A stretch of DNA of 64,000 nt, taken from CAVRCA01 sp963719345 (GTDB lineage Bacteria > Pseudomonadota > Alphaproteobacteria > Acetobacterales > Acetobacteraceae). The first letter of the stretch is position 1. Each line of letters starts with the position of its first letter. A program made the position numbers and the translations under genes. Shown piece by piece: positions 9,278 through 19,095 of the stretch. The DNA lies in contig CAVRCA010000004.1 of NCBI GenBank assembly GCA_963719345.1, positions 496,001 to 560,000 on the forward strand, in the 5' to 3' direction. Under the pieces are notes generated by a model. It made no database searches and was not told the DNA's origin. It saw only the letters and a program-made list of their open reading frames with translations.

Positions 9278-10444
9278 GTGCCCGACCTGCTTGTGATCGA
9301 GCTGCCGCCGACAGCGAGGAGTGCTGGCTTCGACACTCCCCGCAGCGCAAAACCCGTGCGGAGCAGCGGCCGCGCCGGTGTTTGGCTGATGGCGCCGGTC
9401 GCCATGCTCGTTCTTTCCGCGTGCTCGCCCGAGAAGACGGCCAAGGCGCCCGAGCCCCGCCCGGTGCGGACTGTGACGGCCGCCCGGCAGGAGGCCGGCG
9501 AGACTGTGATGTTGACGGGGCACATCCGGGCTGAGGATGAGGCCTCCATGGCATTCCGCATCGCCGGGCGAATGATCGAACGGCCAGTCAATGTCGGCGA
9601 CCGGGTCGAGGCGGCCCAGGTCCTGGCGCAGCTCGATCCGCAGAACGAGGTCAATGCAGTACGGTCGGCGCAAGCGAATCTCGCGGCCGCGCAAGCACAG
9701 CTGACCCAGGCGCGCGCGGCATTCGAGCGGCAGCGGACATTGTTGGGACAGGGACACACGCCGCGGGCGCAGTTCGATCTGGCGGAGCAGGCGCTGCGCA
9801 CGGCGCAGGCGCAGGTCGACAATGGCGAGGTCCAAAAGAACATGGCCGCGCTCCGCGTAAGTTACACCATACTCCAGGCCGATGCCGCCGGAACGGTGAC
9901 GGCCCGCGGCGCGGAACCGGGCGAGGTCGTGCAGGCGGGTCAGATGATCGTGAAGATCGCCCGCAAGGACGGACGCGACGCGGTGTTCGATGTGCCTGCC
10001 CAGGTGCTGCGCTCGGCGCCGGGAGATCCACAGATCACGGTCCGCCTGACCAACGATCCCACCGTAACGGCGATTGGCAGGGTCAGGGAGATCGCCCCGC
10101 AAGCCGACCCGGTGACCAGGACGTTCGAGGTCAAGGTGGGGCTGACCGATCCGCCAGCCGCCATGCTGCTGGGCTCGACCGTCAACGGCACGATGCGGCT
10201 GGATGCCGACGCGGTCATCGCCATCCCCGCCTCCGCACTGACCGAGGCGAACCGCCAACCCGCCGTGTGGATCGTCGATCCGGCGAGCCTGACCGTCTCC
10301 ATGCGCAACGTCGAGCTATTGCGCCACGATCCGGAAACGGTCGTCATCGCCCACGGCCTCGACACCGGCGACATTGTCGTCACCGCCGGCGTCCAGGCGC
10401 TGCACATGGGCCAGAAGGTCCGGTTGCTCGGACCATCTGCGTAA
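9278..10444 (+). CDS. RND efflux periplasmic adaptor (membrane fusion protein)
   Basis: A 388-residue HlyD/AcrA-type adaptor. The start is GTG 9278, with AAGGA upstream. A lipoprotein-type signal (MAPVAMLVLSAC) follows an extended N-terminus, so an ATG at 9389 is an alternative. A lipoyl-like half (GDRVEAAQVLAQLDPQNEV), an alanine/glutamine-rich coiled-coil hairpin (residues about 125-185), the second lipoyl half (AGTVTARGAEPGEVVQAGQ) and a barrel domain follow. It would link the inner-membrane RND pump to an outer-membrane channel; no TolC-type gene is in the window. Its TAA stop overlaps the RND start by one base, so the two are translationally coupled. Confidence 0.9.
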   Translation: MPDLLVIELPPTARSAGFDTPRSAKPVRSSGRAGVWLMAPVAMLVLSACSPEKTAKAPEPRPVRTVTAARQEAGETVMLTGHIRAEDEASMAFRIAGRMIERPVNVGDRVEAAQVLAQLDPQNEVNAVRSAQANLAAAQAQLTQARAAFERQRTLLGQGHTPRAQFDLAEQALRTAQAQVDNGEVQKNMAALRVSYTILQADAAGTVTARGAEPGEVVQAGQMIVKIARKDGRDAVFDVPAQVLRSAPGDPQITVRLTNDPTVTAIGRVREIAPQADPVTRTFEVKVGLTDPPAAMLLGSTVNGTMRLDADAVIAIPASALTEANRQPAVWIVDPASLTVSMRNVELLRHDPETVVIAHGLDTGDIVVTAGVQALHMGQKVRLLGPSA

Positions 10445-13400
10445 TGGGCTTCAACGTCTCGGAATGGGCGCTCCGGCATCGATCGTTCGTCATCTATCTG
10501 ATGATCGCCTCGGTGTTGGCGGGCGCGGCGGCCTTCCGCGGCCTCGGTCGCAACGAAGACCCGGCCTTCGTAATCAAGACAATGGTGGTCCAGGCCGCTT
10601 GGCCGGGTGCGACGATCGACGACACCGTGCTGCAGGTCACCGAGCGGCTCGAGCGCACGCTGCAGGAGACCCCGCATCTCGACCACCTGCGCAGCTTCAC
10701 GCGCCCCGGCCTGACCACGATCTTCGTCGACCTACAGGGACAAACCCCGGCGAGCGAGGTGCCGGATGCCTGGTACCACGTCCGCAAGAGCGTGGCGGAC
10801 ATGCGGAGCACGTTGCCGTCCGGAGTGGTGGGTCCGGGCTTCAACGATGAGTTCGGTGACACCTACGGCATCATCTACGGTTTCACCGCCGACGGCTTCA
10901 CCCAGCGCGAACTGCGCGACAAGGTCGAGGCGATCCGCTCGCGTCTGCTGCTGGTGCCGGATGTCTCCAAGGTCGAGATGCTCGGCGCGCAGGACGAACG
11001 GATCTTCGTCGAATTCTCGATGCAGCAGCTCGCCGGGCTGGGGATCGATCGATCGGCGCTGATCGCGGCGCTGCAGGCACAGAACGTCATCAGCCCGGCC
11101 GGCGTCATCCAGACCGGCAACGAGAACCTGCTGCTGCGCGTCTCCGGCGCCTTCGAGTCCGAGCAGGACTTGCTGGGCATCAACTTCGTCGCCAACGGAC
11201 GGCTGATCCGCCTGCGCGATATCGCCGACATCCGCCGCGGGTTCGCGGACCCGCCGCAGCCGATGTTCCGCGTCGACGGCAAGCCTTCGATCGGCCTCGG
11301 CATCGCCATGCGCGAGGGGGGCGACATCCTCGCGCTGGGCCGCAACGTCGAGCAAGCGATGCGAGAAGTCACGGCCGACCTGCCGATCGGCATCGAGCCG
11401 ATCCTGGTGGCCGACCAGCCGCACGTCGTCGACCACGCGATCCGCGACTTCACGACGTCGCTCTGGCAGGCGATCGTCATCATCATGGCGGTCAGCATCG
11501 TCAGCCTCGGGCTGCGCGCCGGCGCCGTCGTCGCGCTCTCGATACCGCTCACGCTGGCGATCGTGTTCCCGATCATGCAGTTCTTCGGGATCGACCTGCA
11601 GCGCATCTCACTCGGCGCGCTGATCATCGCCCTCGGCCTGCTGGTCGACGACGCGATGTCGACCATCGACGTCATGACGGCCCGCCTCGCCCAGGGCGAC
11701 AGCAAGGAGGGCGCGGCGACCTACGCCTACAAGACGCTGGCGGCGCCGATGCTGACGGGTTCGTTCATCACGGCGGCCGGCTTCGTGCCGATCGGTTTCG
11801 CCAAGAGCTCCGCCGGCGAGTACACCTTCTCGATCTTCGTCGTCGTCGGGCTCGCGTTGATGCTCTCATGGATCGTCGCGGTCCTGTTTGCGCCGCTGCT
11901 CGGCCATGGCGCTGCTCAAGAAACCCAAGCCGGCGCTGAAGCCGGCCAAGCCGAGCCGAATCCTCGGCGCGTATCGCAGGATGGTGGCGGGGGGCATGCG
12001 TGCGCGCTGGCTCACCATCGGCATCACCGTCGCGCTGTTCGTCGTGGCGCTCGGCCTGTCGCCGCTCATACCACGTCAGTTCTTTCCGCCCTCGGACCGG
12101 CCCGAACTGCTGGTCGACCTGCGGCTGCCGCAGAATGCCTCGATCCAGGCCACGGATGATCTGTCCGTGCGGCTGGATGCACTTCTCAAGTCCGATCCGG
12201 ATGTCGCGAGCTGGAGCACCTATGTCGGGCGCGGTGCGATCCGGTTCTATCTTCCATTGCTGGTCGAGCTGCCGAACTCGTTTTTCGCCCAGGCGGTCGT
12301 GATCGCCAAGGACGTGAATGCCCGGCTGCGGCTGCAGGACAGGCTTGAGGCCCAACTCGCCGAAAAGTTCCCGAGCGCAGTGACGCGGGTGTCGCCGCTC
12401 GGGTTGGGGCCGCCGGTCGGCTGGCCGGTGCAGTACCGCGTCACCGGCTCCGACGTGAACGAGGTGCGGAGCATCTCCCTGCAGCTGGCGGGGATCCTGT
12501 CCGGGAACAGCGATCTGCGGCGGGTCAATTTCGACTGGATGGAACCGGCGCGCATGGTCCGGATCCACATCGACCAGGATCAGGCGCGGCTGCTCGGGTT
12601 GAGCACGGCGGCTCTCGCCAGCGTGCTGAACTCCGTCGTGACCGGCACCCCCGTCACGCAGATCCGGGACGACATCTATCTCGTCGACGTGGTGGCCCGC
12701 GCGGTCGACGAGCAGCGCGTCTCGCTCTCGACCTTGCGCAACGTGCAGGTTCCGCTGCCGAACGGGCGGACGGTGCCGTTGAGCCAGCTCGCGAGTTTCG
12801 AGTTCGCGCAGGAATTCCCGCTGGTCTGGCGGCGCGACCGGGTACCGACTTTGACCGTACAGGCCGACGTGGCGGCCGGCGCGCTGCCGGAGAGCGTCGT
12901 CGGCGCACTCGCCCCCGACGTGGCGAAGCTGAACGCCAGCCTGCAGCCCGGTTACCAGATCGAGGTTGGCGGCACCGTCGAGGAGAGCCAGAAATCCAAG
13001 GACTCGGTGCTCGAAGTGGTGCCGGTGATGCTGCTCCTGATGATCACCTTCCTGATGGTGCAGCTACAGAGCTTCAGCCGCCTGTTCCTCGTGCTCGCCG
13101 TCGTGCCGATGGCGGTCATCGGCGTCGTCGCGGCACTCCTGATCTTCCAGCGGCCGCTCGGTTTCGTGGCCATCCTCGGCATTCTGTCGCTGATCGGCAT
13201 GACCGCGCGGAACGCGGTGATCCTGCTCGAGCAGATCGAGGCCGAACGGGCGGACGGGAAGGCCGCCTGGGAAGCCGTGATCGACGCCAGCCTGTCGCGC
13301 TTCCGGCCGATCATGCTGACCGCGGTATCCACCGTGCTCGGCCTGCTCCCGATCGCCGCGACCATCTTCTGGGGGCCGATGGCGTTCGCGATCATGGGAG

Positions 13401-13519
13401 GCTTCCTGGTCGGCACCGTCATCACGTTGATCGTGCTGCCCGCGCTCTATGTGGCGTTCTTTCGCATTCCAACCCCCAGCCGCCGCGAGCAGAGCCTCGC
13501 GCCGGCGCAGGCCGACTGA
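10444..13519 (+). pseudogene. RND efflux permease (AcrB/HAE1 superfamily), frameshifted
   Basis: The gene starts at ATG 10444, overlapping the adaptor stop. The first half (about 490 residues) holds TM1 (FVIYLMIASVLAGAAAF), the porter domain and TM2-6 with the proton-relay Asp pair (ALGLLVDDAMSTIDVM). Near 11905 the frame breaks: VLFAPLLGHG is followed one frame on by MALLKKPKPALKP, then TM7, the second porter half and TM8-12 (IGMTARNAVILLEQIEAE). One extra base in CTCGGCCATGG explains it. The joined product is about 1,020 residues, normal for the family. If the break is real, two half-pumps would result and transport would probably be lost. Confidence 0.88.
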
Positions 13520-13524
13520 CCGCG

Positions 13525-14016
13525 ATGACCAGAATCGCCTCTGCGGCGATCGTGCGGGGAGTCTGTTTCCTGGCACTCTGGCTGATGCTGGCCGGCTACG
13601 ATCCGGCCGACCTCGCCGGTGCGGCGGTCGCGGTGGTCGCGGCGACCTGGGCGAGCCTTCGCCTGCTGCCACCTGGCGCACGAGGACTCTCGCCGGTCGG
13701 CTTGGCCAAGCTCGCGGGGCGGTTGCCGCACCAATCCGTCATCGCCGGGATCGACGTCGCATGGCGCGCGCTCCATCCCCGGCTGCCGTTGCGTCCCGGC
13801 TTCGTCACCTACCGCTCACGATGTCCGGCCGGCACCGTGCGCAGCGCGTTCTGTACGCTGACGAGCCTGCTGCCGGGCGCGCTGCCTGCGGGCTCAGATG
13901 AAAGCGGCGCGCTGCTCGTCCATTGTCTCGACGTCGGCCAGCCGGTCGCGGCGCAGATGGCTGCCGAGGAGGCGCGGTTCCTGCGGGCGCTCGGCGGGGA
14001 GCAGACCGATGGCTGA
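13525..14016 (+). CDS. mnhE: Mrp/MBH antiporter subunit E
   Basis: 163 residues, with N-terminal membrane segments (GVCFLALWLMLAGYD, DLAGAAVAVVAATWASLRLL) and the C-terminal pattern GTLTSLLPG-type seen in MrpE (here FCTLTSLLPGALPAG), ending in a conserved VHCLDV region. MrpE is a small inner-membrane subunit of the multisubunit cation/proton antiporter, homologous to MbhA. It begins five bases after the RND stop and overlaps subunit F by eight bases, so the efflux genes and the antiporter are probably one transcript. Confidence 0.85.
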   Translation: MTRIASAAIVRGVCFLALWLMLAGYDPADLAGAAVAVVAATWASLRLLPPGARGLSPVGLAKLAGRLPHQSVIAGIDVAWRALHPRLPLRPGFVTYRSRCPAGTVRSAFCTLTSLLPGALPAGSDESGALLVHCLDVGQPVAAQMAAEEARFLRALGGEQTDG

Positions 14017-14296
14017 CTTCCTGGTCGCCGCCGCCGGTTTCGTGCTGGCGATGGTCGCTTTGGGGCTGGTGCGCATCCTGCGCGGGCCGGAACCCGCCGA
14101 TCGCATGATGGCGGCCCAGCTGTTCGGCTCCGGCGGTGTCGCGGCCTTGCTCCTGATCGCGGCGGGAACCGGTGTTCCGGGAGTCGTGGATGTCGCCCTC
14201 ATGCTGGCGCTGCTCGCCGCCTTCGCCTCGGTCGCGTTCGTGAGGACTGCTCCTGGCGCGGAGTCAGGCCAGACCAGGAAAGTGGGCGACGCGTGA
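14009..14296 (+). CDS. mnhF: Mrp/MBH antiporter subunit F
   Basis: 95 residues with three membrane helices. The first contains the MrpF hallmark RILRGPEPADRMMA (R-x-G-P, D-R), followed by AALLLIAAGTGVPGVVDVALMLALLAAFASVAF. It is a small inner-membrane subunit, equivalent to MbhB. ATG 14009 overlaps the end of subunit E, a coupled arrangement. The C-terminal tail is short and polar. Confidence 0.87.
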   Translation: MADFLVAAAGFVLAMVALGLVRILRGPEPADRMMAAQLFGSGGVAALLLIAAGTGVPGVVDVALMLALLAAFASVAFVRTAPGAESGQTRKVGDA

Positions 14297-14315
14297 AGTT
14301 CTCGCGGCCAACACA

Positions 14316-14588
14316 TTGACCGTCCTGGCGGTCGCCGCCGGAGCTTTCTTCTTTTTGGCGGGAACGGTCGGGCTGCTGCGCTTCCCGGATTCGCTCAGTC
14401 GACTCCATTCCCTCACCAAGGCGGACAATCTCGGCCTCGGGCTGATCGTGCTGGGCCTGCTGCCGCAAACGGGCAGCGTGCTCGGCGCGCTGAAGCTGAT
14501 CGTGATCTGGCTGCTGGCGCAGCTGGCCGGGGCGGCGGTGACCCAGCTGATCGCCCGCGCGGCGCTCCAGGGCGGACCTCAGCCGTGA
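14316..14588 (+). CDS. mnhG: Mrp/MBH antiporter subunit G
   Basis: 90 residues with three helices and the MrpG signature AGTVGLLRFPDSLSRLHSLTKADNLGLGLIVLGLL. The most likely start is TTG 14316; no in-frame ATG or GTG fits better. It overlaps the next gene by four bases. MrpG (MbhC) completes the E-F-G membrane trio that packs against the ion-translocating subunits. Confidence 0.85.
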   Translation: MTVLAVAAGAFFFLAGTVGLLRFPDSLSRLHSLTKADNLGLGLIVLGLLPQTGSVLGALKLIVIWLLAQLAGAAVTQLIARAALQGGPQP

Positions 14589-15533
14589 CCGCCGCACTCG
14601 CGCTCGATGCCGGGCTGGCCGCGATGGTGCTGGCCGTGGCCGGCTGGGTCGTCGCGGCGCGCACCGCGTTTGCCGCGGTCGTCGGCTACGTGGTGTACGG
14701 CCTGATCCTGGCGCTCCTCTGGGTGCGTCTCGCGGCGGTCGACGTGGCGCTGACCGAGGCGGCGATCGGCAGCGGCGTCACCGGGGCTCGTGCTGCTCGG
14801 CGCGGCGGCGCGTCTGCGGCCCACCGAGAAACCCATGGCGGCCCAGCGGCCCGGCGCAACCCTGCGCCTTGCGGCCGCGGTGTTGTGCGCGCTGGTCACA
14901 GGGGGACTGGCCGCGCTCGTGCTGGTCCCGTCCCGCCCCGCGCCCACGCTCGCCTCCGCCGCGATCGCGCACTTGCCACAGCTCGGCCTCGGCAACGCGG
15001 TCACCGGCGTCCTGATGGCCTACCGGGCGTTCGACACGTTGCTGGAGAGCGTCGTGTTGCTGCTCGCCGTGTTCGGCGTGTGGTCGCTGGCGCCGGACCG
15101 TTTCTGGGGCGGCACACCGGCCATGGGTCAGCGCTCGCGTCCGGACGACCCGTTGGCGTTCCTGGCGCGCGTGCTGGCGCCGGTCGGGATCGTGGTGGGC
15201 GTGTACATTTTCTGGGCCGGATCGACCGGTCCGGGTGGCGAGTTCCAGGGCGCCACGATCCTCGCCGCCATGTGGATCCTCGTCATGATGGCCGGCTTGC
15301 GCAATCCGCCGGCCACGGGCCGGCGATGGCTGCGGCTCGTGCTGATCGCAGGGCCGGCGGTCTTCGTCGTGATCGGGTTTGCGGGATTTGCCCTGGCGGG
15401 AGGTTTCCTGGCGTACCCGACCGGCCATGCCAAGGCGCTGATCCTCGCGATCGAGGCGCCGTTGACGCTCTCGATCGCCGCGATGCTGGGGCTGCTGGCG
15501 GCGGGGCCGCCGGCCGGGGCGCCTGGCGCCTGA
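14585..15533 (+). pseudogene. Fused MbhD/MbhE/MnhB antiporter subunit, frameshifted
   Basis: The first frame gives a DUF4040/MbhD-like segment (LALLWVRLAAVDVALTEAAI, then GSGVTG). It continues one frame on as LVLLGAAARLRP, through an MbhE-like segment (GNAVTGVLMAYRAFDTLLES) and an MnhB domain (IFWAGSTGPGGEFQGATILA). Dropping one G from the GGGG near 14783-14786 joins them into about 315 residues. Such fusions replace the C-terminal part of MrpA plus MrpB. It overlaps the G and C genes by a few bases, so the broken frame sits inside an otherwise intact, tightly coupled operon, which favours a sequence error. Confidence 0.8.
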
Positions 15534-15874
15534 TGACCGCGGCAACGCTGTTCGGATTGTGCGGCGCCGCGCTGGTCGGCCTCGGGCTCTACGGGATGGT
15601 CGTGCAGCCGGAGCCGTTGCGCAAGATCCTCTCCTTCAACCTGCTCGGCGGTGGCGTGTTCCTGCTGTTCGGCGTCGTCGCCCGGCGAGGAGCCGCGGCC
15701 GGGCTCGGCGGCGATCCGGTGCCGCAGGCGTTGGTCATCACCGGTCTGGTTGTCGCCTTCGCCGCGACGGCCCTGGCAATCGGGCTGCTGCTGCGGCTGT
15801 TCGCGGAAACCGGCGAGGCATCGTTGCGACCCGCCACCGTCGCGAGGCCGCCCGCCGACGGTTCCGGCGCCTGA
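15533..15874 (+). CDS. mnhC: Mrp/MBH antiporter subunit C
   Basis: 113 residues with three helices, homologous to NuoK: GLCGAALVGLGLYGMVVQPEP, LRKILSFNLLGGGVFLLFGV and DPVPQALVITGLVVAFAATALAI. The DPxPQALVITGLVV motif is typical of MrpC. The start overlaps the upstream stop (TGATG), and its own stop overlaps the start of subunit D. It is an inner-membrane part of the ion-translocating module. Confidence 0.9.
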   Translation: MTAATLFGLCGAALVGLGLYGMVVQPEPLRKILSFNLLGGGVFLLFGVVARRGAAAGLGGDPVPQALVITGLVVAFAATALAIGLLLRLFAETGEASLRPATVARPPADGSGA

Positions 15875-17421
15875 TGCCGCAGGCGGCGGCCCTGTCCGGC
15901 CTGGAGTCGGCAGGTGGATACCTGCTCGTGCTGGCCATCATGCTGCCGGTGGCTGGCTCGCTGTTGTCGCTCGCCCTCGGCGGCCGTCACGCCCAGCGTG
16001 TCGCGATGGTCGTGATGGCGGCCGGGGCCGCCGTTGCGCTCGCCGTCCTCGCCGAAATCTGGCAAGCGGGCAGGCCGCTGGTGTACCTCGTCGGCGGCTG
16101 GGCTCCGCCGCTCGGGATCGCGCTGCGCGCCGATGGTCTGTCAGCGGTGATGATGGCGACCACGGCGCTGGTGATCGGCGCCGTCGGGCTGTTCGCCCAC
16201 GGCAACTTCGCCGCACCGGCGGGCGGCCCCGAAACCCGCGCCCCCCTGATCTTCTGGACCATGCTGATGGCGATCGGGGCGGCGCTGAACGCCCTCTGGC
16301 TGGGAGGCGACCTTTTCAGCCTCTACGTCGCCTTGGAGCTGCTGACATTCAGCGCCGTGCCCCTGGTTTGTCTGGACGGCCGCGCCGAAACGCTCGCGGC
16401 GGCCCTGCGGTATCTGCTCTTCGCACTGCTCGGCTCGGTGCTGTATCTGCTGGGCACGGCCCTGCTCTACGGTGCCTACGGCACCCTCGACATCGCGCTG
16501 CTGTCCGGCCTCATCCGCCCCGAGCCCGTCGTCTGGATCGCGGCCACGCTGATGACGGCGGGACTGCTCGCCAAGACCGCGCTGTTCCCGCTGCATCTGT
16601 GGCTGCCGCCGGCCCATGCCGGCGCCCCGGCCGCAGCGAGCGCCCTGCTCTCGGCGCTGGTGGTGAAGGGGTCGTTCTTTCTGGTCGTCCGGCTGTGGTT
16701 CGACGTGATGCCCGGGCTGCCGGGACAGGCGGCGGCGCAGGTGCTCGCCTCCTTGGGTGCGGCGGCGGTCGTATTCGGCAGCGTGCTGGCGCTGCGGCAG
16801 GAACGGCTGAAGCTGATGGTCGCCTACTCGACGGTCGCGCAGATCGGCTACCTGTTCTTCGCCTTCCCACTCGCGTCGGCCGGCGCCGGGACGACGGCGT
16901 CGTGGGGCAGCGTCGCCCTGACCGGCGGCATGTTCCAGCTCGTCGCACACGCCGTGGCAAAGGCCGCGATGTTCATGGCGGCCGGGTTGATCGGCGAGGC
17001 GCTCGGGCACGACCGGGTCGCGGGGCTCGCCGGGATCGGCCGGATGTTGCCGGTGACCGTCTTTGCTTTCGGACTGGCCGGAATGTCCTTGATGGGATTG
17101 CCGCCCAGCGGCGGGTTCGTGGCGAAGGCGATGCTGCTGATGGCCGCGGTCGGCGAGGGCCAGTGGTGGTGGGCTGTCGTCATCCTGGCCGGGGGGCTGC
17201 TGGCCGCCGGATACGTGTTCCGGGTGCTGATCCTGGCGATGGCCGCCCCGGACGAGCCTGCGACCCTGCGCGTGCGCGTCGCCCGTCGGCGCGAGGGAGT
17301 GGTGCTGGCGCTTGCGGTTTGCGCGCTGCTCCTTGGCTTCCTGCCGCTGCGGGCGTCCGAACTGCTCCAAATCGGCCGTCCCGGCGCAGTCCGCGTGGTC
17401 TCCGCGACGGTGGTGCGATGA
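15874..17421 (+). CDS. mnhD: Mrp/MBH antiporter subunit D (proton-conducting membrane transporter)
   Basis: 515 residues, about 14 helices, NuoN/NuoL superfamily. Key stretches: WLGGDLFSLYVALELLTFSAV (conserved TM5-type Glu), AKTALFPLHLWLPPAHAGAPAAA (broken-helix Lys and His), LMVAYSTVAQIGYLF and HAVAKAAMFMAAGLI. These are the proton-path residues of Mrp/complex I antiporter subunits. ATG 15874 overlaps the C stop, and the 3' end overlaps the next gene by four bases (ATGA). Confidence 0.92.
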   Translation: MPQAAALSGLESAGGYLLVLAIMLPVAGSLLSLALGGRHAQRVAMVVMAAGAAVALAVLAEIWQAGRPLVYLVGGWAPPLGIALRADGLSAVMMATTALVIGAVGLFAHGNFAAPAGGPETRAPLIFWTMLMAIGAALNALWLGGDLFSLYVALELLTFSAVPLVCLDGRAETLAAALRYLLFALLGSVLYLLGTALLYGAYGTLDIALLSGLIRPEPVVWIAATLMTAGLLAKTALFPLHLWLPPAHAGAPAAASALLSALVVKGSFFLVVRLWFDVMPGLPGQAAAQVLASLGAAAVVFGSVLALRQERLKLMVAYSTVAQIGYLFFAFPLASAGAGTTASWGSVALTGGMFQLVAHAVAKAAMFMAAGLIGEALGHDRVAGLAGIGRMLPVTVFAFGLAGMSLMGLPPSGGFVAKAMLLMAAVGEGQWWWAVVILAGGLLAAGYVFRVLILAMAAPDEPATLRVRVARRREGVVLALAVCALLLGFLPLRASELLQIGRPGAVRVVSATVVR

Positions 17422-19061
17422 CGGTTGCCGGCCTGCTCCTCGCGCTCACGCTGGTGACGCCGCTTGCCATGCTGGCGGCCTGCCTGTCGCCCCGGTTTAG
17501 GGATCGCATGCCGTCCTTGCTGCCACTCGCGCCCATCCCTGGGCTGCTGGCCGCGCTGCTGGCGCGCGGCGGCACCGTCGTGCTGCCGTATTCGCTTCTC
17601 CGCCTGACGCTCGCGCTCGATACGCCCGGGGCGTTGCTGCTCGGGGTGGCGGCGCTGCTCTGGATCGCGGCCGGCGTCTACGCTCGCGGTTGGCTGCGTG
17701 GCCGCCCCGATCGCAGCGGCTTCGTGGTCTGGTGGCTACTGACGCTGACCGGAAGCCTCGGTGTCTTGATGGCCGCCGACCTGGTGGGATTCTACCTCCT
17801 CTTCTCGATGGTGAGCCTCGCGGCCTACGGTCTGGTGGTGCAGGACGGCACCATGGGCGCCCGGCGGGCCGGCGGCATCTACGTGGCGCTGGCGCTGCTG
17901 AGCGAAGCTTTCCTGCTGATGGGCTTCGTCTTCCTGGCGCAAGCCACTCCTGGCCAGAGCCTGCTGATCTCCGATGCGGTGGCGGTGCTGCCGGGCTCGG
18001 CTTGGCATGAAGCGACGCTGACGCTGCTGATCCTCGGCTTCGGCCTGAAGATCGGGCTCGTGCCGCTGCATGTCTGGATGCCGCTTGCCTATCCGGCGGC
18101 GCCAATCCCGGCCGCTGCCGCGCTGAGCGGGGCGGCGGTCAATGCCGGCGTGATCGGTCTGATACGCTTTCTTCCTCTGGGTGTTCCCCTGCCGGATTGG
18201 GGCGGGACGCTCGCCGCCGCGGGACTGGTCTCGGCCTTCTACGGCGTGGCGGTCGGGATCACGCAGACCAACCCGAAGACCGTGCTGGCCTATTCCAGCG
18301 TGAGCCAGATGGGGGTGATCGCTGCGGTGCTCGGCATGGGGCTCGCCGCCGGCGACAGCGGGGTCGCGTTGGCGGCGTCCTTCTACGCGATGCACCACGC
18401 GTTGGTGAAAGGCGGCCTGTTTCTCGCCGTCGGCACCGCTCAGGCGAGCAATCGGAGCCGCGTCTGGGAGGTGCTGCTGCCCGCGGCGGTGCTGGGGCTG
18501 AGCCTCGGAGGATTGCCGCTGACCGGCGGCGCCCTGGCGAAATACGCCGTGAAGGCAACCCTCGGCAGCGGCCTCGTCGGTCTGCTTGCCGCTCTCTCGG
18601 CGGCCGGGACAACCCTCCTGATGCTGCACTTCCTGAGCCGCCTGCCGCCGGCAGATTCCCAGCCCCCAAACGGAGCCGTAGCCGCATCGCTCCCATTGCC
18701 CTGGTTTGCAACGGCGCTGGCAGCCGTCGCGGTCCCCTGGGTGCTTTATCCGGTCGTCGAGCCGATGATCGGCAGCGGCACGGTCGCGCAGGCCTTCGCC
18801 CCGGCGGCACTCTGGTCGGCTGTCTGGCCGATCGTGCTCGGTGCCGTGCTGTTCATGATCCTGTGGCGGTGGCGGCACCGCGTGCCGCGCCTGCCTGCGG
18901 GGGACTTGGTGGTGTTCGCGCCGCTCGGCGAGGGCATCGCCCGTGCATCGGGCGAGATGTTCGAGCGGCTGGACGGACGATTGCGGCAATGGCCGGTCGC
19001 CGGTGTGTCGCTGCTGGCCGTGGCGATCGTTCTGGCCGTGGCGATGCTGGCCGGGCGTTGA
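17418..19061 (+). CDS. Second proton-conducting antiporter subunit (NuoL/MrpD-like)
   Basis: 547 residues with about 14-16 helices, another NuoL/M/N-type subunit. It shows LVGFYLLFSMVSLAAYGLVV (Glu of the usual WE motif replaced by Ser), GLKIGLVPLHVWMPLAYPAA (Lys, His), TVLAYSSVSQMGVIAAVLGM and HHALVKGGLFLAVG. A C-terminal extension (about residues 440-547) has two further helices. The operon lacks a full MrpA; this subunit plus the fused MbhD/E/MnhB gene may stand in for it. It starts inside the mnhD stop and is the last gene of the operon. Confidence 0.85.
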   Translation: MTVAGLLLALTLVTPLAMLAACLSPRFRDRMPSLLPLAPIPGLLAALLARGGTVVLPYSLLRLTLALDTPGALLLGVAALLWIAAGVYARGWLRGRPDRSGFVVWWLLTLTGSLGVLMAADLVGFYLLFSMVSLAAYGLVVQDGTMGARRAGGIYVALALLSEAFLLMGFVFLAQATPGQSLLISDAVAVLPGSAWHEATLTLLILGFGLKIGLVPLHVWMPLAYPAAPIPAAAALSGAAVNAGVIGLIRFLPLGVPLPDWGGTLAAAGLVSAFYGVAVGITQTNPKTVLAYSSVSQMGVIAAVLGMGLAAGDSGVALAASFYAMHHALVKGGLFLAVGTAQASNRSRVWEVLLPAAVLGLSLGGLPLTGGALAKYAVKATLGSGLVGLLAALSAAGTTLLMLHFLSRLPPADSQPPNGAVAASLPLPWFATALAAVAVPWVLYPVVEPMIGSGTVAQAFAPAALWSAVWPIVLGAVLFMILWRWRHRVPRLPAGDLVVFAPLGEGIARASGEMFERLDGRLRQWPVAGVSLLAVAIVLAVAMLAGR

Positions 19062-19095
19062 TGGCGATTGCTGGTCAAGCGTCTGGTGGCGCGGA

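Noticed and set aside
16141..17370. 409-residue minus-strand frame inside mnhD, and a similar one at 17736-19163
   Set aside because: Gln/His/Arg-rich, no membrane helices or motifs; mirror of antiporter genes.
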